The notes beneath the pieces were generated by a model that made no database searches, was not told the DNA's origin, and saw only the letters and a program-made list of their open reading frames with translations. A stretch of DNA of 64,000 bases from NCBI RefSeq assembly GCF_000024005.1, contig NC_013132.1:7248001-7312000 (forward strand), written 5' to 3'. The translations under genes were made by a program, and so were the position numbers. Source of the stretch: Chitinophaga pinensis DSM 2588 (GTDB taxonomy: Bacteria > Bacteroidota > Bacteroidia > Chitinophagales > Chitinophagaceae). Shown piece by piece: positions 8,540-16,865 of the stretch. Position 1 is the first letter of the stretch; every line of letters begins with the position of its first letter.

Positions 8540-8914
8540 CTAAGAAGCGGGAGATTGAAACAGTGGCTCCAATACCTCACGATTATCTTCCCCCCACCGG
8601 GCAGTCACTTCAATCACAGGGATCAGTGATTCGCCCAATGCCGTCAATGCATACTCTACTTTCGCGGGCCGCTGGTCAAAGATTGTTTTGGTAATAATCC
8701 CCTGATCGGTGAGTTGCTTTAGTTGTGTATCCAATAAACGGCGGGATGCCTTTGGTATCCTTCGTTGCAATTCACCGGGTCTTTTAATGCCGGAATAGAT
8801 ACACCAGATCAGGTTAAGCTTCCATTTTCCGTTCATAACTTCCAGGAAAAGATGAAGACCGCATTCAAGTTCTACAGGTAATTTCTTCTGATACATATCA
8901 CAAAGATCGGTCAT
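8540..8914 (-). CDS. HxlR-family winged-helix transcriptional regulator
   Basis: The protein has 124 residues and a single HxlR domain: conserved LECGLHLFLEVMNGKWKLNLIW, then RPGELQRRIPKASRRLLDTQLKQL (recognition helix) and the wing with Y-ALTALGESLIPVIEVTARWGE. HxlR proteins are small dimeric repressors or activators that respond to reactive electrophiles or redox stress through cysteines; here the Cys residues are C5 and C19. It is transcribed divergently from the aldo/keto reductase, with 50 bases between starts and a palindrome between them. Control of that reductase, and of itself, is the likely role. Confidence 0.88.
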   Translation of the reverse strand: MTDLCDMYQKKLPVELECGLHLFLEVMNGKWKLNLIWCIYSGIKRPGELQRRIPKASRRLLDTQLKQLTDQGIITKTIFDQRPAKVEYALTALGESLIPVIEVTARWGEDNREVLEPLFQSPAS

Positions 8915-8932
8915 CCTATTGTCTTTTTTACA

Positions 8933-8952
8933 TACGGCTGAATTTAGCCGTA
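8933..8952. promoter_or_regulatory. Palindromic operator candidate between hxlR-type gene and aldo/keto reductase
   Basis: The perfect inverted repeat TACGGCT-N6-AGCCGTA lies in the 50-base divergent gap. A TTG at 8954-8956 that could serve as the -33 box of the reductase gene follows immediately. The size and symmetry suit a dimeric winged-helix regulator. Confidence 0.65.
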
Positions 8953-8964
8953 CTTGACTTTACA

Positions 8965-9954
8965 ATGTATGCAAAAGAACTTTGGTGCATGAAACATGAA
9001 TTATTTGGCACACAGACAGGTATAATGGCCAGCAGGCTTGTATTGGGAGCAGCTAACCTGGGCGGTCGCAGGGGGTATGGCGCGGCGGAAGATGATATAC
9101 CAAAGATCCTGGCAGCCTATGCAGATGCCGGTGGAAATTTTATTGACGTAGCCGATCAATATCAGCTGGGAGAAGCGGAAGAAAATGTCGGAAGATTTAT
9201 TAATGGTCAACGCCATAATTTTATCATCTGTACAAAATATACCCGTAGCAGTGAAGCGATACCTACGCCTGTCAATTTAGGGAACCATCGTAAAGCGATG
9301 CGGCAGGCGGTTGATGCCAGTCTGAAGCGACTGAACACGGATTATATTGACATCTATATGCCGCATTATGATGATGGTCTGACGCCGATCGGGGAAATAG
9401 TAAGGGGGCTGGAAGACCTGGTAAAAGCCGGGAAGATCCTGTATACCGGTCTGGCTAATTTTCCGGCGTGGAAAGCAGCGGCTATTGCCAGCAGTATTCC
9501 CGTAGCGGCATTACAGATCGAGTATAATTTAGTGCAACGGACGGCTGAACGGGAACTGACACCGATGGCGGATTACTTTGGTATGGGTACGATGTTTTAT
9601 TCTCCGCTGGCAGGAGGACTGCTAACCGGCAAATACAGAAAAGGCGCCGGTGGACGGCTTACACTTGCTACTCATGACGCCTACCAGGAAGCGGTAACAG
9701 TTACACCTGTTATCGATGCATTGGAAGAGATTGCGGCAGTGGTGAATGCTACGCCTGGTCAGGTGGCATTGGCGTGGACATTGACGAAAAAAGGGTTTCC
9801 GGTGATCGGCGCCAGGACATTAGTACACCTGCAGGATAATCTGACGGCGCTCGGGATAGTATTGAGTACGGAGCAGATTGACCGCTTAGACAAGATTACT
9901 GAAATTAGTATGGGCTACCCCCATGATCTGCTTAAAACAGTACAGGTGAAGTAA
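8965..9954 (+). CDS. Aldo/keto reductase
   Basis: NADPH-dependent reductase of carbonyl compounds with a TIM-barrel fold, 329 residues from the first ATG; an equally plausible ATG at 8989 (MKHELFG) gives 321. Visible family features are SRLVLGAANLGG, the catalytic Asp and Tyr in GNFIDVADQYQLGEAEENVG, Lys in FIICTKY, the His-containing strand YIDIYMPHYDDGLTP, and the cofactor end FPVIGARTLVHLQDNL. It resembles oxidoreductases of the Tas/YghZ/general stress type. The divergent HxlR gene and intervening palindrome suggest induction by an electrophile or toxic aldehyde. The substrate cannot be read. Confidence 0.88.
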   Translation: MYAKELWCMKHELFGTQTGIMASRLVLGAANLGGRRGYGAAEDDIPKILAAYADAGGNFIDVADQYQLGEAEENVGRFINGQRHNFIICTKYTRSSEAIPTPVNLGNHRKAMRQAVDASLKRLNTDYIDIYMPHYDDGLTPIGEIVRGLEDLVKAGKILYTGLANFPAWKAAAIASSIPVAALQIEYNLVQRTAERELTPMADYFGMGTMFYSPLAGGLLTGKYRKGAGGRLTLATHDAYQEAVTVTPVIDALEEIAAVVNATPGQVALAWTLTKKGFPVIGARTLVHLQDNLTALGIVLSTEQIDRLDKITEISMGYPHDLLKTVQVK

Positions 9955-10056
9955 TAATCGCTAATGGCGGGATTATAAAATAAATGCGACAGCTGCTGAC
10001 ATAGGGTTGTCACCAGGCACTGATAGCTTTGCTTTATCATCAGAAAACAAAGCATT

Positions 10057-10596
10057 ATGAGCGATCACAAATCACAGCAGATCAGCGTTGTACCTAAGGG
10101 GTATACATCCGTAACGCCCTGGATCATTTCTCCTTCTTCAGCAGACCTGATCCGATTCCTAAGCGCGGCATTCGGGGCGGAAGAAGTGCCTAACAGCAGG
10201 ATTACGAATGAAGACGGCATCATTATACATGTGGTCGTAAAAATCGGAGATGCACTGGTAATGCTGTTTGACGCAAGGAAGGACTGGCCTCCTACTCCGG
10301 CATATCTGAATTTGTATGTTGCAGATGTAGCAACGGCTTACCAGCAGGCATTGCTACTGGGCGCCAGATCTGTTACTGACGTTACAACACTCTGGTTCGG
10401 AGAAAAGGTGTGCAGGATTATAGATCCTTTTGGTAATCTATGGTGGATCAATGAGCGTGTAGAAGAAATTGATTTTACGATACCGGAAGAAGTGGGACAA
10501 CGTGCATCCACACCGGAGGCTATTGCAGGCATTGCATACATTCAGCAATCACTGGACGAAGCATTGAAAATTCAAAAGGAATTCTTCCAGCGCTGA
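10057..10596 (+). CDS. VOC-family protein (PhnB/glyoxalase-like)
   Basis: The protein has 179 residues with vicinal-oxygen-chelate repeats: TPWIISPSSADLIRFLSAAFGAEE, then YLNLYVADVATAYQQALLLGA and the PhnB-like end CRIIDPFGNLWWINERVEE. PhnB-like members are often annotated as glyoxalase or bleomycin-resistance proteins, but most have unproven functions. A C-terminal tail (TPEAIAGIAYIQQSLDEALK) is helical. Cytoplasmic. It stands alone, 72 bases upstream of the antiporter gene, with an imperfect GC-rich inverted repeat between them. Confidence 0.8.
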   Translation: MSDHKSQQISVVPKGYTSVTPWIISPSSADLIRFLSAAFGAEEVPNSRITNEDGIIIHVVVKIGDALVMLFDARKDWPPTPAYLNLYVADVATAYQQALLLGARSVTDVTTLWFGEKVCRIIDPFGNLWWINERVEEIDFTIPEEVGQRASTPEAIAGIAYIQQSLDEALKIQKEFFQR

Positions 10597-10668
10597 CAAG
10601 CCTGCGAAGTAGGCGAAGCCCGGAAATATTAAGTATATTGCCCGGGCAACGCCTTAAAACTGAATTGC

Positions 10669-12252
10669 ATGCATACTGTCCTGCCTTTTTTACTTGCTAT
10701 GATCGCCGCTGTTGTGTTGTTGGAAATGTGGGCGACCAAACTAAAAATCGCTTATCCTATATTACTGGTCATTGCAGGACTCCTTATCAGTTTCATTCCT
10801 GGATTACCTGTACTGAGAATTGATCCGGACCTGATCTTCTTCATTTTCTTACCGCCATTATTGTTCGAAGCATCCTGGGGCGTATCCTTTAAAGAAATGA
10901 AAAAGTGGTGGCGTATCATTGGCAGTTTTGCTTTCCTGGTTGTATTCTTTACTGCGCTGTCTGTGGCAATTTTCGCCAATTATTTTTTGCCCGGCTTTAC
11001 CATTGCCCTCGGGTTTTTATTGGGCGGTATTGTTTCTCCACCGGATGCGATCAGTACGGCGGCTATTACGAAGTTTGTAAAGATCCCTAAATCCACTTCC
11101 GCTATTCTGGAGGGTGAAAGTCTGTTGAATGATGCGTCTTCATTGATCATTTTCCGTTTTGCGATGATAACGGTCGGTACCGGTCAGTTTATCTGGCATG
11201 AGGCGGCCACCAGCTTTTTATGGATGGTGATCGGTGGAGCGGCTGTTGGTCTGCTATTGGCAAGATTCTTTATAGAAGCGCACAAGCGTCTACCGACAGA
11301 TGCCTCCTCAGATATTGCCTTACTGCTTATCGAACCTTATCTGATGTACTGGCTGGCAGAACAGCTACATTGTTCCGGTGTACTGGCGGTCGTTTGTGGC
11401 GGCGTGTATATGTCCACCAAAAGACTTGTATTTCTGAACAGCGCCAGCAGGATTTCCGGTTATAGTGTATGGGAAAGTCTGGTGTTCATTCTGAATGGTA
11501 TTGTATTCCTTATCATAGGCCTGGACCTTCCTGAAATTGTGGAAGGTTTAAGAGCGCATGGCACGCCGTTACGCACTGCTATTGGTTATGGCGTACTGGT
11601 GACCGGTGTGCTGATCGCGGCCAGGATTATCAGTTCGTATGCCGCTATGCTGGCTACGATCATCTTCCGGCCGGCAGTAAGACCTAAAATCCGCGGCAGA
11701 TTCGGACTCTTGCTGATGCCGTTATTTCTGGGCTGGACGGGGATGCGCGGTGTTGTATCGCTGGCGGCTGCACTGTCTATTCCTGTGATGCTGGATAATG
11801 GTCAGCAGTTTCCCCAGAGGAATCTCATTCTGTTCATCACCTTTGTGGCTATTTTGCTTACGCTTGTGATCCAGGGACTGACGCTGCCCTTTCTTATAAA
11901 ACGTTCGGGCCTTTTCGATGATCTTGAGAAAGAAGAATCGGATGATCAGACCCGTCTGCAGATGAAGCAGGGTTTAAAGCAACATGTGTATCAGTTCTTA
12001 AAAAACAAGTATGACAATGAGATGAATGGTCATGCTGGTATGGAAAAGCTTTTACACATCTGGGAGGAGCGGGCGAAGGCGAATAGTGATAGTCTGATGA
12101 ATGCGCAGACAAAAGTAATTTTTATTGAACTACTGGAAAGTCAGCGGAAATACCTGCAGGAACTGAATAAAGACCCTCAGATCAACGAAGAGATCATCCG
12201 CGAACAATTATATCAGATTGACCTGGAAGAAGAACGTATGAAGATTATTTAA
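10669..12252 (+). CDS. Na+/H+ antiporter, CPA1 family
   Basis: Inner-membrane cation/proton exchanger of 527 residues with about 12 hydrophobic helices. Family landmarks are IFFIFLPPLLFEASW (helix with PPLLFE), GGIVSPPDAISTAAI (the ion-site helix, with PPDA in place of the more common DPVA), ILEGESLLNDASSLIIFRFA, LIIGLDLPEI, and GWTGMRGVVSLAAALSIP. The last 110 residues are a hydrophilic cytoplasmic helical tail (DDLEKEESDDQTRLQMKQG and onward), as in NhaP-type bacterial exchangers. Likely role: Na+ or K+ extrusion and pH homeostasis. It converges with the flavin monooxygenase gene. Confidence 0.9.
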   Translation: MHTVLPFLLAMIAAVVLLEMWATKLKIAYPILLVIAGLLISFIPGLPVLRIDPDLIFFIFLPPLLFEASWGVSFKEMKKWWRIIGSFAFLVVFFTALSVAIFANYFLPGFTIALGFLLGGIVSPPDAISTAAITKFVKIPKSTSAILEGESLLNDASSLIIFRFAMITVGTGQFIWHEAATSFLWMVIGGAAVGLLLARFFIEAHKRLPTDASSDIALLLIEPYLMYWLAEQLHCSGVLAVVCGGVYMSTKRLVFLNSASRISGYSVWESLVFILNGIVFLIIGLDLPEIVEGLRAHGTPLRTAIGYGVLVTGVLIAARIISSYAAMLATIIFRPAVRPKIRGRFGLLLMPLFLGWTGMRGVVSLAAALSIPVMLDNGQQFPQRNLILFITFVAILLTLVIQGLTLPFLIKRSGLFDDLEKEESDDQTRLQMKQGLKQHVYQFLKNKYDNEMNGHAGMEKLLHIWEERAKANSDSLMNAQTKVIFIELLESQRKYLQELNKDPQINEEIIREQLYQIDLEEERMKII

Positions 12253-12298
12253 GTCCGCAGACATACCTGGTTGATATCCCTGCACACGTGCACCTGCT

Positions 12299-13429
12299 TT
12301 AACGGGCGAATCTCTTTGCAAAAGAAAAGCCGGGCTGGTGCATGGCGATTTCATTTTCATCTGACTCCTGTTGGGCTTTTCCGGCATAGACAAACATTTG
12401 TTGCTCGTAATTGCTGATCGCCTCTTTTATCGTCTCAAACGTGCCATTGGTGAGATTATCGGATAAGATCAATGCGTCCATTAGTCCGGTATTCACGCCC
12501 TGTCCGGCGAAAGGTTGCATGAGATGTGCGGCATCTCCGATTAATGTTAATGGCAGCGGGCGATTGTTTGTCCAGGGATGGTTCAGGGCAACTTTTCTGA
12601 CGGGTAGTCCATTGAAGAAGGTACTTACGCGGAATAGCTGTTTGTATATATCCTGCCAGTGTGCGCAGCTATCTGAAAGGAAATGGCTGATACTTTCTTT
12701 ATCCTGGAAATTCAATCCATTCTCCTGCAACCACTGTTCCGGCCTTCTAAACGAGAGGTTATAGGTCAATGCACCGTTATTCCTGGGGTTTGCGACGAAT
12801 GTGATCCCCTCTCCTGCTTTCATTAGTATGTTATTGTTACACAACCGGTAGAACTCCCGACATGTCGTTTCCGGCTGGTATACTTCACCTTGTATGATAA
12901 AAGTTCCGGTATAGCAGGCTTCGGCAGTTGTCAGGTATTTTCTTGCAGCGGACATACCTCCGTTGGCTCCGATGACCAGGTCGGCTACGGCGCTCTCTTT
13001 GTGCTCGAAATGTATATGCCATTGCCCCTTAGAGGCTTCTAGTCCGGTGAATTTGTGGCCCCATAAGACCATATTATCAATCAGGCTTTCCAGCAGTATT
13101 TTTCGCAGATCGTTCCTGTTGATTTCAGGGCTGTCATACTGAGGAGTTGTTGATAATAATACCTGGCCTTGTTCATCTACCAGGGTTCTGCCCATGGGTA
13201 TGGCCATGTCAAAATATTGCTCCAGCAATCCGGCCTTTCTCAGGGCTGGTTGTCCGGAGGTTTCATGAAGATCCAGCGTGCCACCCCATATCCTTGCAGC
13301 GGGATCTTCATCCCTTTCATAGACGGTTACATTGACGCCCTGCTGCTGTAGTAGTGTGGCCATTGTCAGTCCAACCGGACCTGCACCGATGATGGCCACT
13401 TTTCTGTCTTTCAGTATCATGCTTTGCAT
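12299..13429 (-). CDS. Tet(X)-like FAD-dependent monooxygenase
   Basis: Class A flavoprotein hydroxylase of 376 residues, close in length and motifs to Tet(X). It shows the Rossmann start VAIIGAGPVGLTMATLLQQ, VYERD, ARIWGGTLDLHETSGQPAL, the Tet(X)-like SPEINRNDLRKILLESL, and the second FAD motif LIGDAAHLMQPFAGQGVNTGLMDALILSDNL. The C-terminal FVYAGKAQQESDENEIAMHQPGF also parallels Tet(X). From memory of Tet(X), substrate-pocket residues differ: the Arg in NRLM is Ile here (I201), the His in GALHFG is Thr, and F224 appears to be Val, while the pocket Gln (Q180) is kept. So the scaffold is Tet(X)-like but tetracycline need not be the substrate. It is transcribed away from an AraC regulator. Confidence 0.87.
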   Translation of the reverse strand: MQSMILKDRKVAIIGAGPVGLTMATLLQQQGVNVTVYERDEDPAARIWGGTLDLHETSGQPALRKAGLLEQYFDMAIPMGRTLVDEQGQVLLSTTPQYDSPEINRNDLRKILLESLIDNMVLWGHKFTGLEASKGQWHIHFEHKESAVADLVIGANGGMSAARKYLTTAEACYTGTFIIQGEVYQPETTCREFYRLCNNNILMKAGEGITFVANPRNNGALTYNLSFRRPEQWLQENGLNFQDKESISHFLSDSCAHWQDIYKQLFRVSTFFNGLPVRKVALNHPWTNNRPLPLTLIGDAAHLMQPFAGQGVNTGLMDALILSDNLTNGTFETIKEAISNYEQQMFVYAGKAQQESDENEIAMHQPGFSFAKRFAR

Positions 13430-13471
13430 TTGTTTGGTTTACAATGCAAAATTGTTAAGTACCTTAGAGAT

Positions 13472-13508
13472 AAAATAGCTACTAAAGACCTAAAAATAGT
13501 CGTAAAGG
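13472..13508 (+). promoter_or_regulatory. Tandem 21-bp-spaced direct repeats, AraC-type operator candidate
   Basis: Copies begin at 13472 (AAAATAGCTACTAAAG) and 13493 (AAAATAGTCGTAAAGG), exactly 21 bases apart, in the 86-base divergent gap. The same half-site AAAATAGTCGTAAA occurs before the paralogous AraC gene at 22582-22595. Two same-face direct repeats are the standard layout for AraC/XylS proteins. Confidence 0.65.
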
Positions 13509-13515
13509 ACCACAA

Positions 13516-14472
13516 ATGAGAGATATTCAACAGCAATCTGAACCGGTTATTCTCAGGAAACTGGCTCATTTATTAGGGACGGAGGTGAAAAACAACCGAC
13601 TGGACATTCCTGCGGAATATGGCAGTGGTTATTGTAGTGGTTTTGTGTTTAATGCGCATATCAGGATGTTTGTCTTTCATTATGAGCTGAATGAAAATGT
13701 GGTGGTGGACAATGAGGGTAAGGATGCCGTTCCCATGCTTCTTTTTAAATTTCAGCACATTATTCCTGATATAGGGTTATCGCCAGCAGAAAAGCAGCAG
13801 GTAATGCCTTCTGTGCTGATAACGACGAGTAGTCTGCATACCGATACAGCGGTTCCTATTCATAGTAATAAAGCGACGATCAATATTGAAGTAGACCCTA
13901 ATTATCTCAGGGGACTTTTTGATAATTCGGTGCAATCGCCTGTTTTACAAAGTTTGTTACAGAACACACAGCCCTTGTTATTTGAGCAGATGGTACAACC
14001 TTCTTTACAGAAGATTGTGGACGAGATGTTAGCTGCGGGTGTGGAGGATACTTTTAAATTGTTTTTCCTGCGGATAAAGGCAGAGGAACTGATCTGCAGA
14101 CTACTGATGGAGTTAGAGAAACGGGATGAACAACAGTTGTATGCTTTAAATGGCCGTGATGTAGCCATGATGTACAAAGTGAAGGAACAGTTATTGGCGC
14201 AGCTGGATACACCGCCGGTTATTAAGGAGCTGGCACTTAGTGCAGGAATGAGTCCGACGAAACTGAAGCGTTTATTTAAACAGATATTCGGCGATAGCAT
14301 TTTCTCGTATTACCAGGCATTCAGGATGCGGGAGGCGGCTATTTTATTGAAGGATGAAAAGTTGTCTGTTTCGGATGTGGGGTATCAATTAGGCTTTACG
14401 AATCTTAGTCACTTCTCAAGGGTTTTCCAGGAGCATATGGGTATGAAGCCGAAGCAATATAGCAGGTCATGA
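13516..14472 (+). CDS. AraC-family regulator divergent from the Tet(X)-like gene
   Basis: The protein has 318 residues. The N-terminal 180 residues form a cupin-poor sensor region of the type seen in Bacteroidota one-component regulators (RLDIPAEYGSGYCSGFVFNAHIRMFVFHYELNENVVV). The C-terminal 100 residues are a double helix-turn-helix AraC domain: PPVIKELALSAGMSPTKLKRLFKQIFGDSIFSYYQAFRM and VSDVGYQLGFTNLSHFSRVFQEHMGMKPKQY. It is a clear paralogue of the product at 21623-22582; both lie next to a Tet(X)-like gene (one decayed), with the same 86-base divergent spacing. Control of the monooxygenase is inferred. Confidence 0.9.
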   Translation: MRDIQQQSEPVILRKLAHLLGTEVKNNRLDIPAEYGSGYCSGFVFNAHIRMFVFHYELNENVVVDNEGKDAVPMLLFKFQHIIPDIGLSPAEKQQVMPSVLITTSSLHTDTAVPIHSNKATINIEVDPNYLRGLFDNSVQSPVLQSLLQNTQPLLFEQMVQPSLQKIVDEMLAAGVEDTFKLFFLRIKAEELICRLLMELEKRDEQQLYALNGRDVAMMYKVKEQLLAQLDTPPVIKELALSAGMSPTKLKRLFKQIFGDSIFSYYQAFRMREAAILLKDEKLSVSDVGYQLGFTNLSHFSRVFQEHMGMKPKQYSRS

Positions 14473-14520
14473 TGTGGGAGTATATCGGACCGGAGATACA
14501 ACTGCCGCCCGCGTGAGCGA

Positions 14521-14581
14521 TTGAAGTGGAAAGCCCGCAGGTACGAGGACTTGGAACGGAAAGCGCGGTGCCGACAGGCAC
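14521..14581. repeat. GC-rich structured intergenic element with internal direct repeat and hairpin
   Basis: Two related 18-mers (14521-14538 and 14551-14568, 13 of 18 positions equal, core GGAAAGC-CG) are followed by a GTGCC-GACA-GGCAC hairpin (14568-14581), all within the 125-base gap between convergent genes. The pattern resembles extragenic repeats I recall from Bacteroidota genomes, but copy number cannot be judged from this window. Confidence 0.45.
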
Positions 14582-14597
14582 ACGCCCTCATTCCTTA

Positions 14598-14993
14598 TTA
14601 GCCTTTATAGGCTTCTTCTGTTACTTTTTCCAGCCAATCCACCACTTTCCCGTTCAGGTTCTCCTGGATGGCAATATGTGTCATTCCCGTTGTAGCGGTA
14701 GCACCATGCCAGTGTTTTTCGTCTGGCTCAAACCAAACCACGTCGCCCGGACGTATTGTTTCCACCGGGCCGCCTTCCCGTTGCGCCCAGCCACAACCAG
14801 CAGTTACAATTAACGTCTGACCAAGTGGATGCGTATGCCAGGCGGTTCTTGCCCCTGGTTCAAACGTCACACTTGCAGCGGCGCCTCTTCTTGATTCATT
14901 GGCGTCGAATAGTGGATCTATCCTCACATCTCCTGTGAACCAATCTTGCGGACCTTTAACCGAAGCAGTCGAACCGACCTTTGTAATTTTCAT
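14598..14993 (-). CDS. Small cupin-domain protein
   Basis: The protein has 131 residues and a single cupin barrel. Motif 1 is [20 protein letters not shown] (H-x-H with the following Gln/Glu position) and motif 2 is [17 protein letters not shown]. It begins [13 protein letters not shown], a segment common to the group annotated as carboxymuconolactone-decarboxylase-associated or quercetin-dioxygenase-like cupins. Metal binding by the two His plus the motif-2 His is likely. Substrate unknown. It is one of a same-strand run with the SnoaL-like and oxidoreductase genes, separated by gaps of 168 and 63 bases. Confidence 0.82.
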   Translation of the reverse strand: MKITKVGSTASVKGPQDWFTGDVRIDPLFDANESRRGAAASVTFEPGARTAWHTHPLGQTLIVTAGCGWAQREGGPVETIRPGDVVWFEPDEKHWHGATATTGMTHIAIQENLNGKVVDWLEKVTEEAYKG

Positions 14994-15161
14994 ATTTCTG
15001 ATCTAGTTATTTAAGTAATAATCCGAAGATGTAACCATTAAATCCGTTTAACAACTTTCGTGTCCCGCTTTCAATTTATCGGATGTCTTTTATATCGCAA
15101 AGGTCCGTGAAAATTGGCTTTCAAGGTAAAGGAATTCAAAGAAATAATTAAGAATTTCAAA

Positions 15162-15620
15162 TCAGCATTTTCCTGAATGCGGAAGGGGAAGTTCACTTTT
15201 GTCCTGCCAGTTGAAATAGCCTATCCGTTGAGCAATCAGCCAGCTATTATTTTCGCGGATGAAACGATCATGGTAAACAGCTCCGATATCGGTCTTTATT
15301 CTTTTATCGTTCTCTATACCGATCAATGTAACGAGGCAATAACAGATGCCGGTAGCTTCATCTCCGTCAATGGTCAGTTGTTGCTGACCATTAAAATGGT
15401 AAACGGTTTCATAGTCTTTCAACAGATCGGCAAACGCTTCTTCCATTGCTTTACGGCCTTTCAGTTTTAAAATGGCGGTATCTCCGGCGAAGGTTTCTGA
15501 TATTCCATTTTCGGTAAACAGCTGTACCTGTGCATGTACGTCTTTCCTATCTGCCAGGATAGAGACTTTATCAACAAGTTCTTTGAGCGCTATTCTATCA
15601 GCTAATTCCTGTATGTGCAT
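15162..15620 (-). CDS. SnoaL-like / NTF2-fold protein
   Basis: The protein has 152 residues and an NTF2-like cone fold: helix IQELADRIALKELVDKVSILADRKD, then VQLFTENGISETFAGD, a second helix with KAMEEAFADLL, and strands HFNGQQQLTIDGDEATGICYCLVTLIG and IGAVYHDRFIRENNSWLIAQRIGYFNW. Proteins of this SnoaL_4 type are polyketide-cyclase or dehydratase-like, mostly of unknown substrate. It follows the quinone-reductase-like gene across a terminator hairpin. Confidence 0.78.
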   Translation of the reverse strand: MHIQELADRIALKELVDKVSILADRKDVHAQVQLFTENGISETFAGDTAILKLKGRKAMEEAFADLLKDYETVYHFNGQQQLTIDGDEATGICYCLVTLIGIENDKRIKTDIGAVYHDRFIRENNSWLIAQRIGYFNWQDKSELPLPHSGKC

Positions 15621-15650
15621 GTTTATATTTTTGTGGGATTACAGTTAAAA

Positions 15651-15678
15651 AGAGACAACACGCATACGTGCTGTCTCT
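15651..15678 (-). terminator. Terminator after the quinone-reductase-like gene
   Basis: Arms AGAGACA-A-CACG and CGTG-C-TGTCTCT (one mismatch) flank a CATA loop. On the minus strand it is followed by a T-run. It lies 5 bases beyond the stop of the gene at 15684. Confidence 0.75.
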
Positions 15679-15683
15679 TCTAT

Positions 15684-16715
15684 TTATTTATCAACCGTGA
15701 GAACAATCTTGCCCTGGATGTGACCATGCGCTGCCCGTTCATGTGCTTTCTGTGCATCGGCGAGTGAGAAGGTGCTATCGATAGCCACGCGAATGGTCTT
15801 GTCATCCAGCAGACGTCCGATTGTTTCCAGTTGCGGACCATTAGAGCGTACCTGTGTCATGGAGACTGTGATACCTTTCTTCACAGCCTCTTCTCCATCA
15901 GAGAAGCCTAAGAATACCGGGAACAATGCGCCGCCACGTTTGAGGGTGTGCAGGAAGCGACCAGTAGTCGGACCACCCAGTGTATCAATAACTAGATCGA
16001 TATCCTTTGCAACGTCTTCCGGCGCCTGTTGTGTATAGTCGATGAATTCGTCTGCACCGAGTGCACGGAGGAATGTTTCATGCTTACCTGAGGCTACTGC
16101 GATCACGTGTGCGCCTTTCCATTTAGCGAGTTGCACGGCAAAGTGCCCCACACCACCAGCAGCGCCATTTACGAGGACGGTTTTACCCTCCAGCGGTACA
16201 GGACGATGCGTTTCCGGCTGAAGCGGGTTCTGTACATCATGGCCCAGTTCTATGAGGAACTGCCATGCGGTAAGGGCTGCCATCGGCGCAGCTGCTGCCT
16301 GTACGTGATCTATGCCAGCCGGTTTGTGTGCGAAATCCTGTGCGGGCGCAGCGACATACTCCGCATAGGCGGCGCTGTCTCCGAAGCTGGGAAAGCGGAC
16401 CATGCTAAATACTTCATCTCCTACGGAGAAGCCTTTTACATCCGGTGCAATGGCTTCAACGACACCCGATATATCTGTACCTGGGATAACAGGCATAGGC
16501 ATCGATGGACGCCATTCCGGCGGGAGCGATTTATATCCCTCGCGCAGGTACCAGTCCGGCGGATTAATACCTACGGCGTACACACGTACGAGCAATTCTC
16601 CTGCCTTCAATACCGGCAGCGGTGCATCTTCATAGCGTAATACTGCTGGTCCGCCGAATTCGTGGATCCTGACAGCCTTCATTGTACCAGTGCTTTTGGT
16701 TACATTATTTTCCAT
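15684..16715 (-). CDS. NADP-dependent medium-chain reductase, quinone-reductase type
   Basis: The protein has 343 residues. The GroES-like N-terminal half (MKAVRIHEFGGPAVLRYEDAPLP, PVIPGTDISGVVEAIAPDVKGFSVGDEVF) is followed by the Rossmann domain with VLVNGAAGGVGHFAVQLAKWKGAHVIAVAS. The zinc-ligand cysteines of alcohol dehydrogenases are absent, which places it with the zinc-free quinone/enone reductases. It probably reduces quinones or alpha,beta-unsaturated carbonyls. The AraC-family gene just upstream on the same strand (16866-17771) is a likely regulator. Confidence 0.87.
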   Translation of the reverse strand: MENNVTKSTGTMKAVRIHEFGGPAVLRYEDAPLPVLKAGELLVRVYAVGINPPDWYLREGYKSLPPEWRPSMPMPVIPGTDISGVVEAIAPDVKGFSVGDEVFSMVRFPSFGDSAAYAEYVAAPAQDFAHKPAGIDHVQAAAAPMAALTAWQFLIELGHDVQNPLQPETHRPVPLEGKTVLVNGAAGGVGHFAVQLAKWKGAHVIAVASGKHETFLRALGADEFIDYTQQAPEDVAKDIDLVIDTLGGPTTGRFLHTLKRGGALFPVFLGFSDGEEAVKKGITVSMTQVRSNGPQLETIGRLLDDKTIRVAIDSTFSLADAQKAHERAAHGHIQGKIVLTVDK

Positions 16716-16865
16716 TTGTTCTGTTTTATCGTGTTTTAAATATGATTTCAGTGTAGTAAATGCATAGCTCCGCAGCAGGGTACTATGTGTAGTAACCTTC
16801 CATTGCGTTGCAGCCAGTCAGTCAAATCTGCGATATAGTAATGAGGGGAAAGTGTGTTTCCGTTG

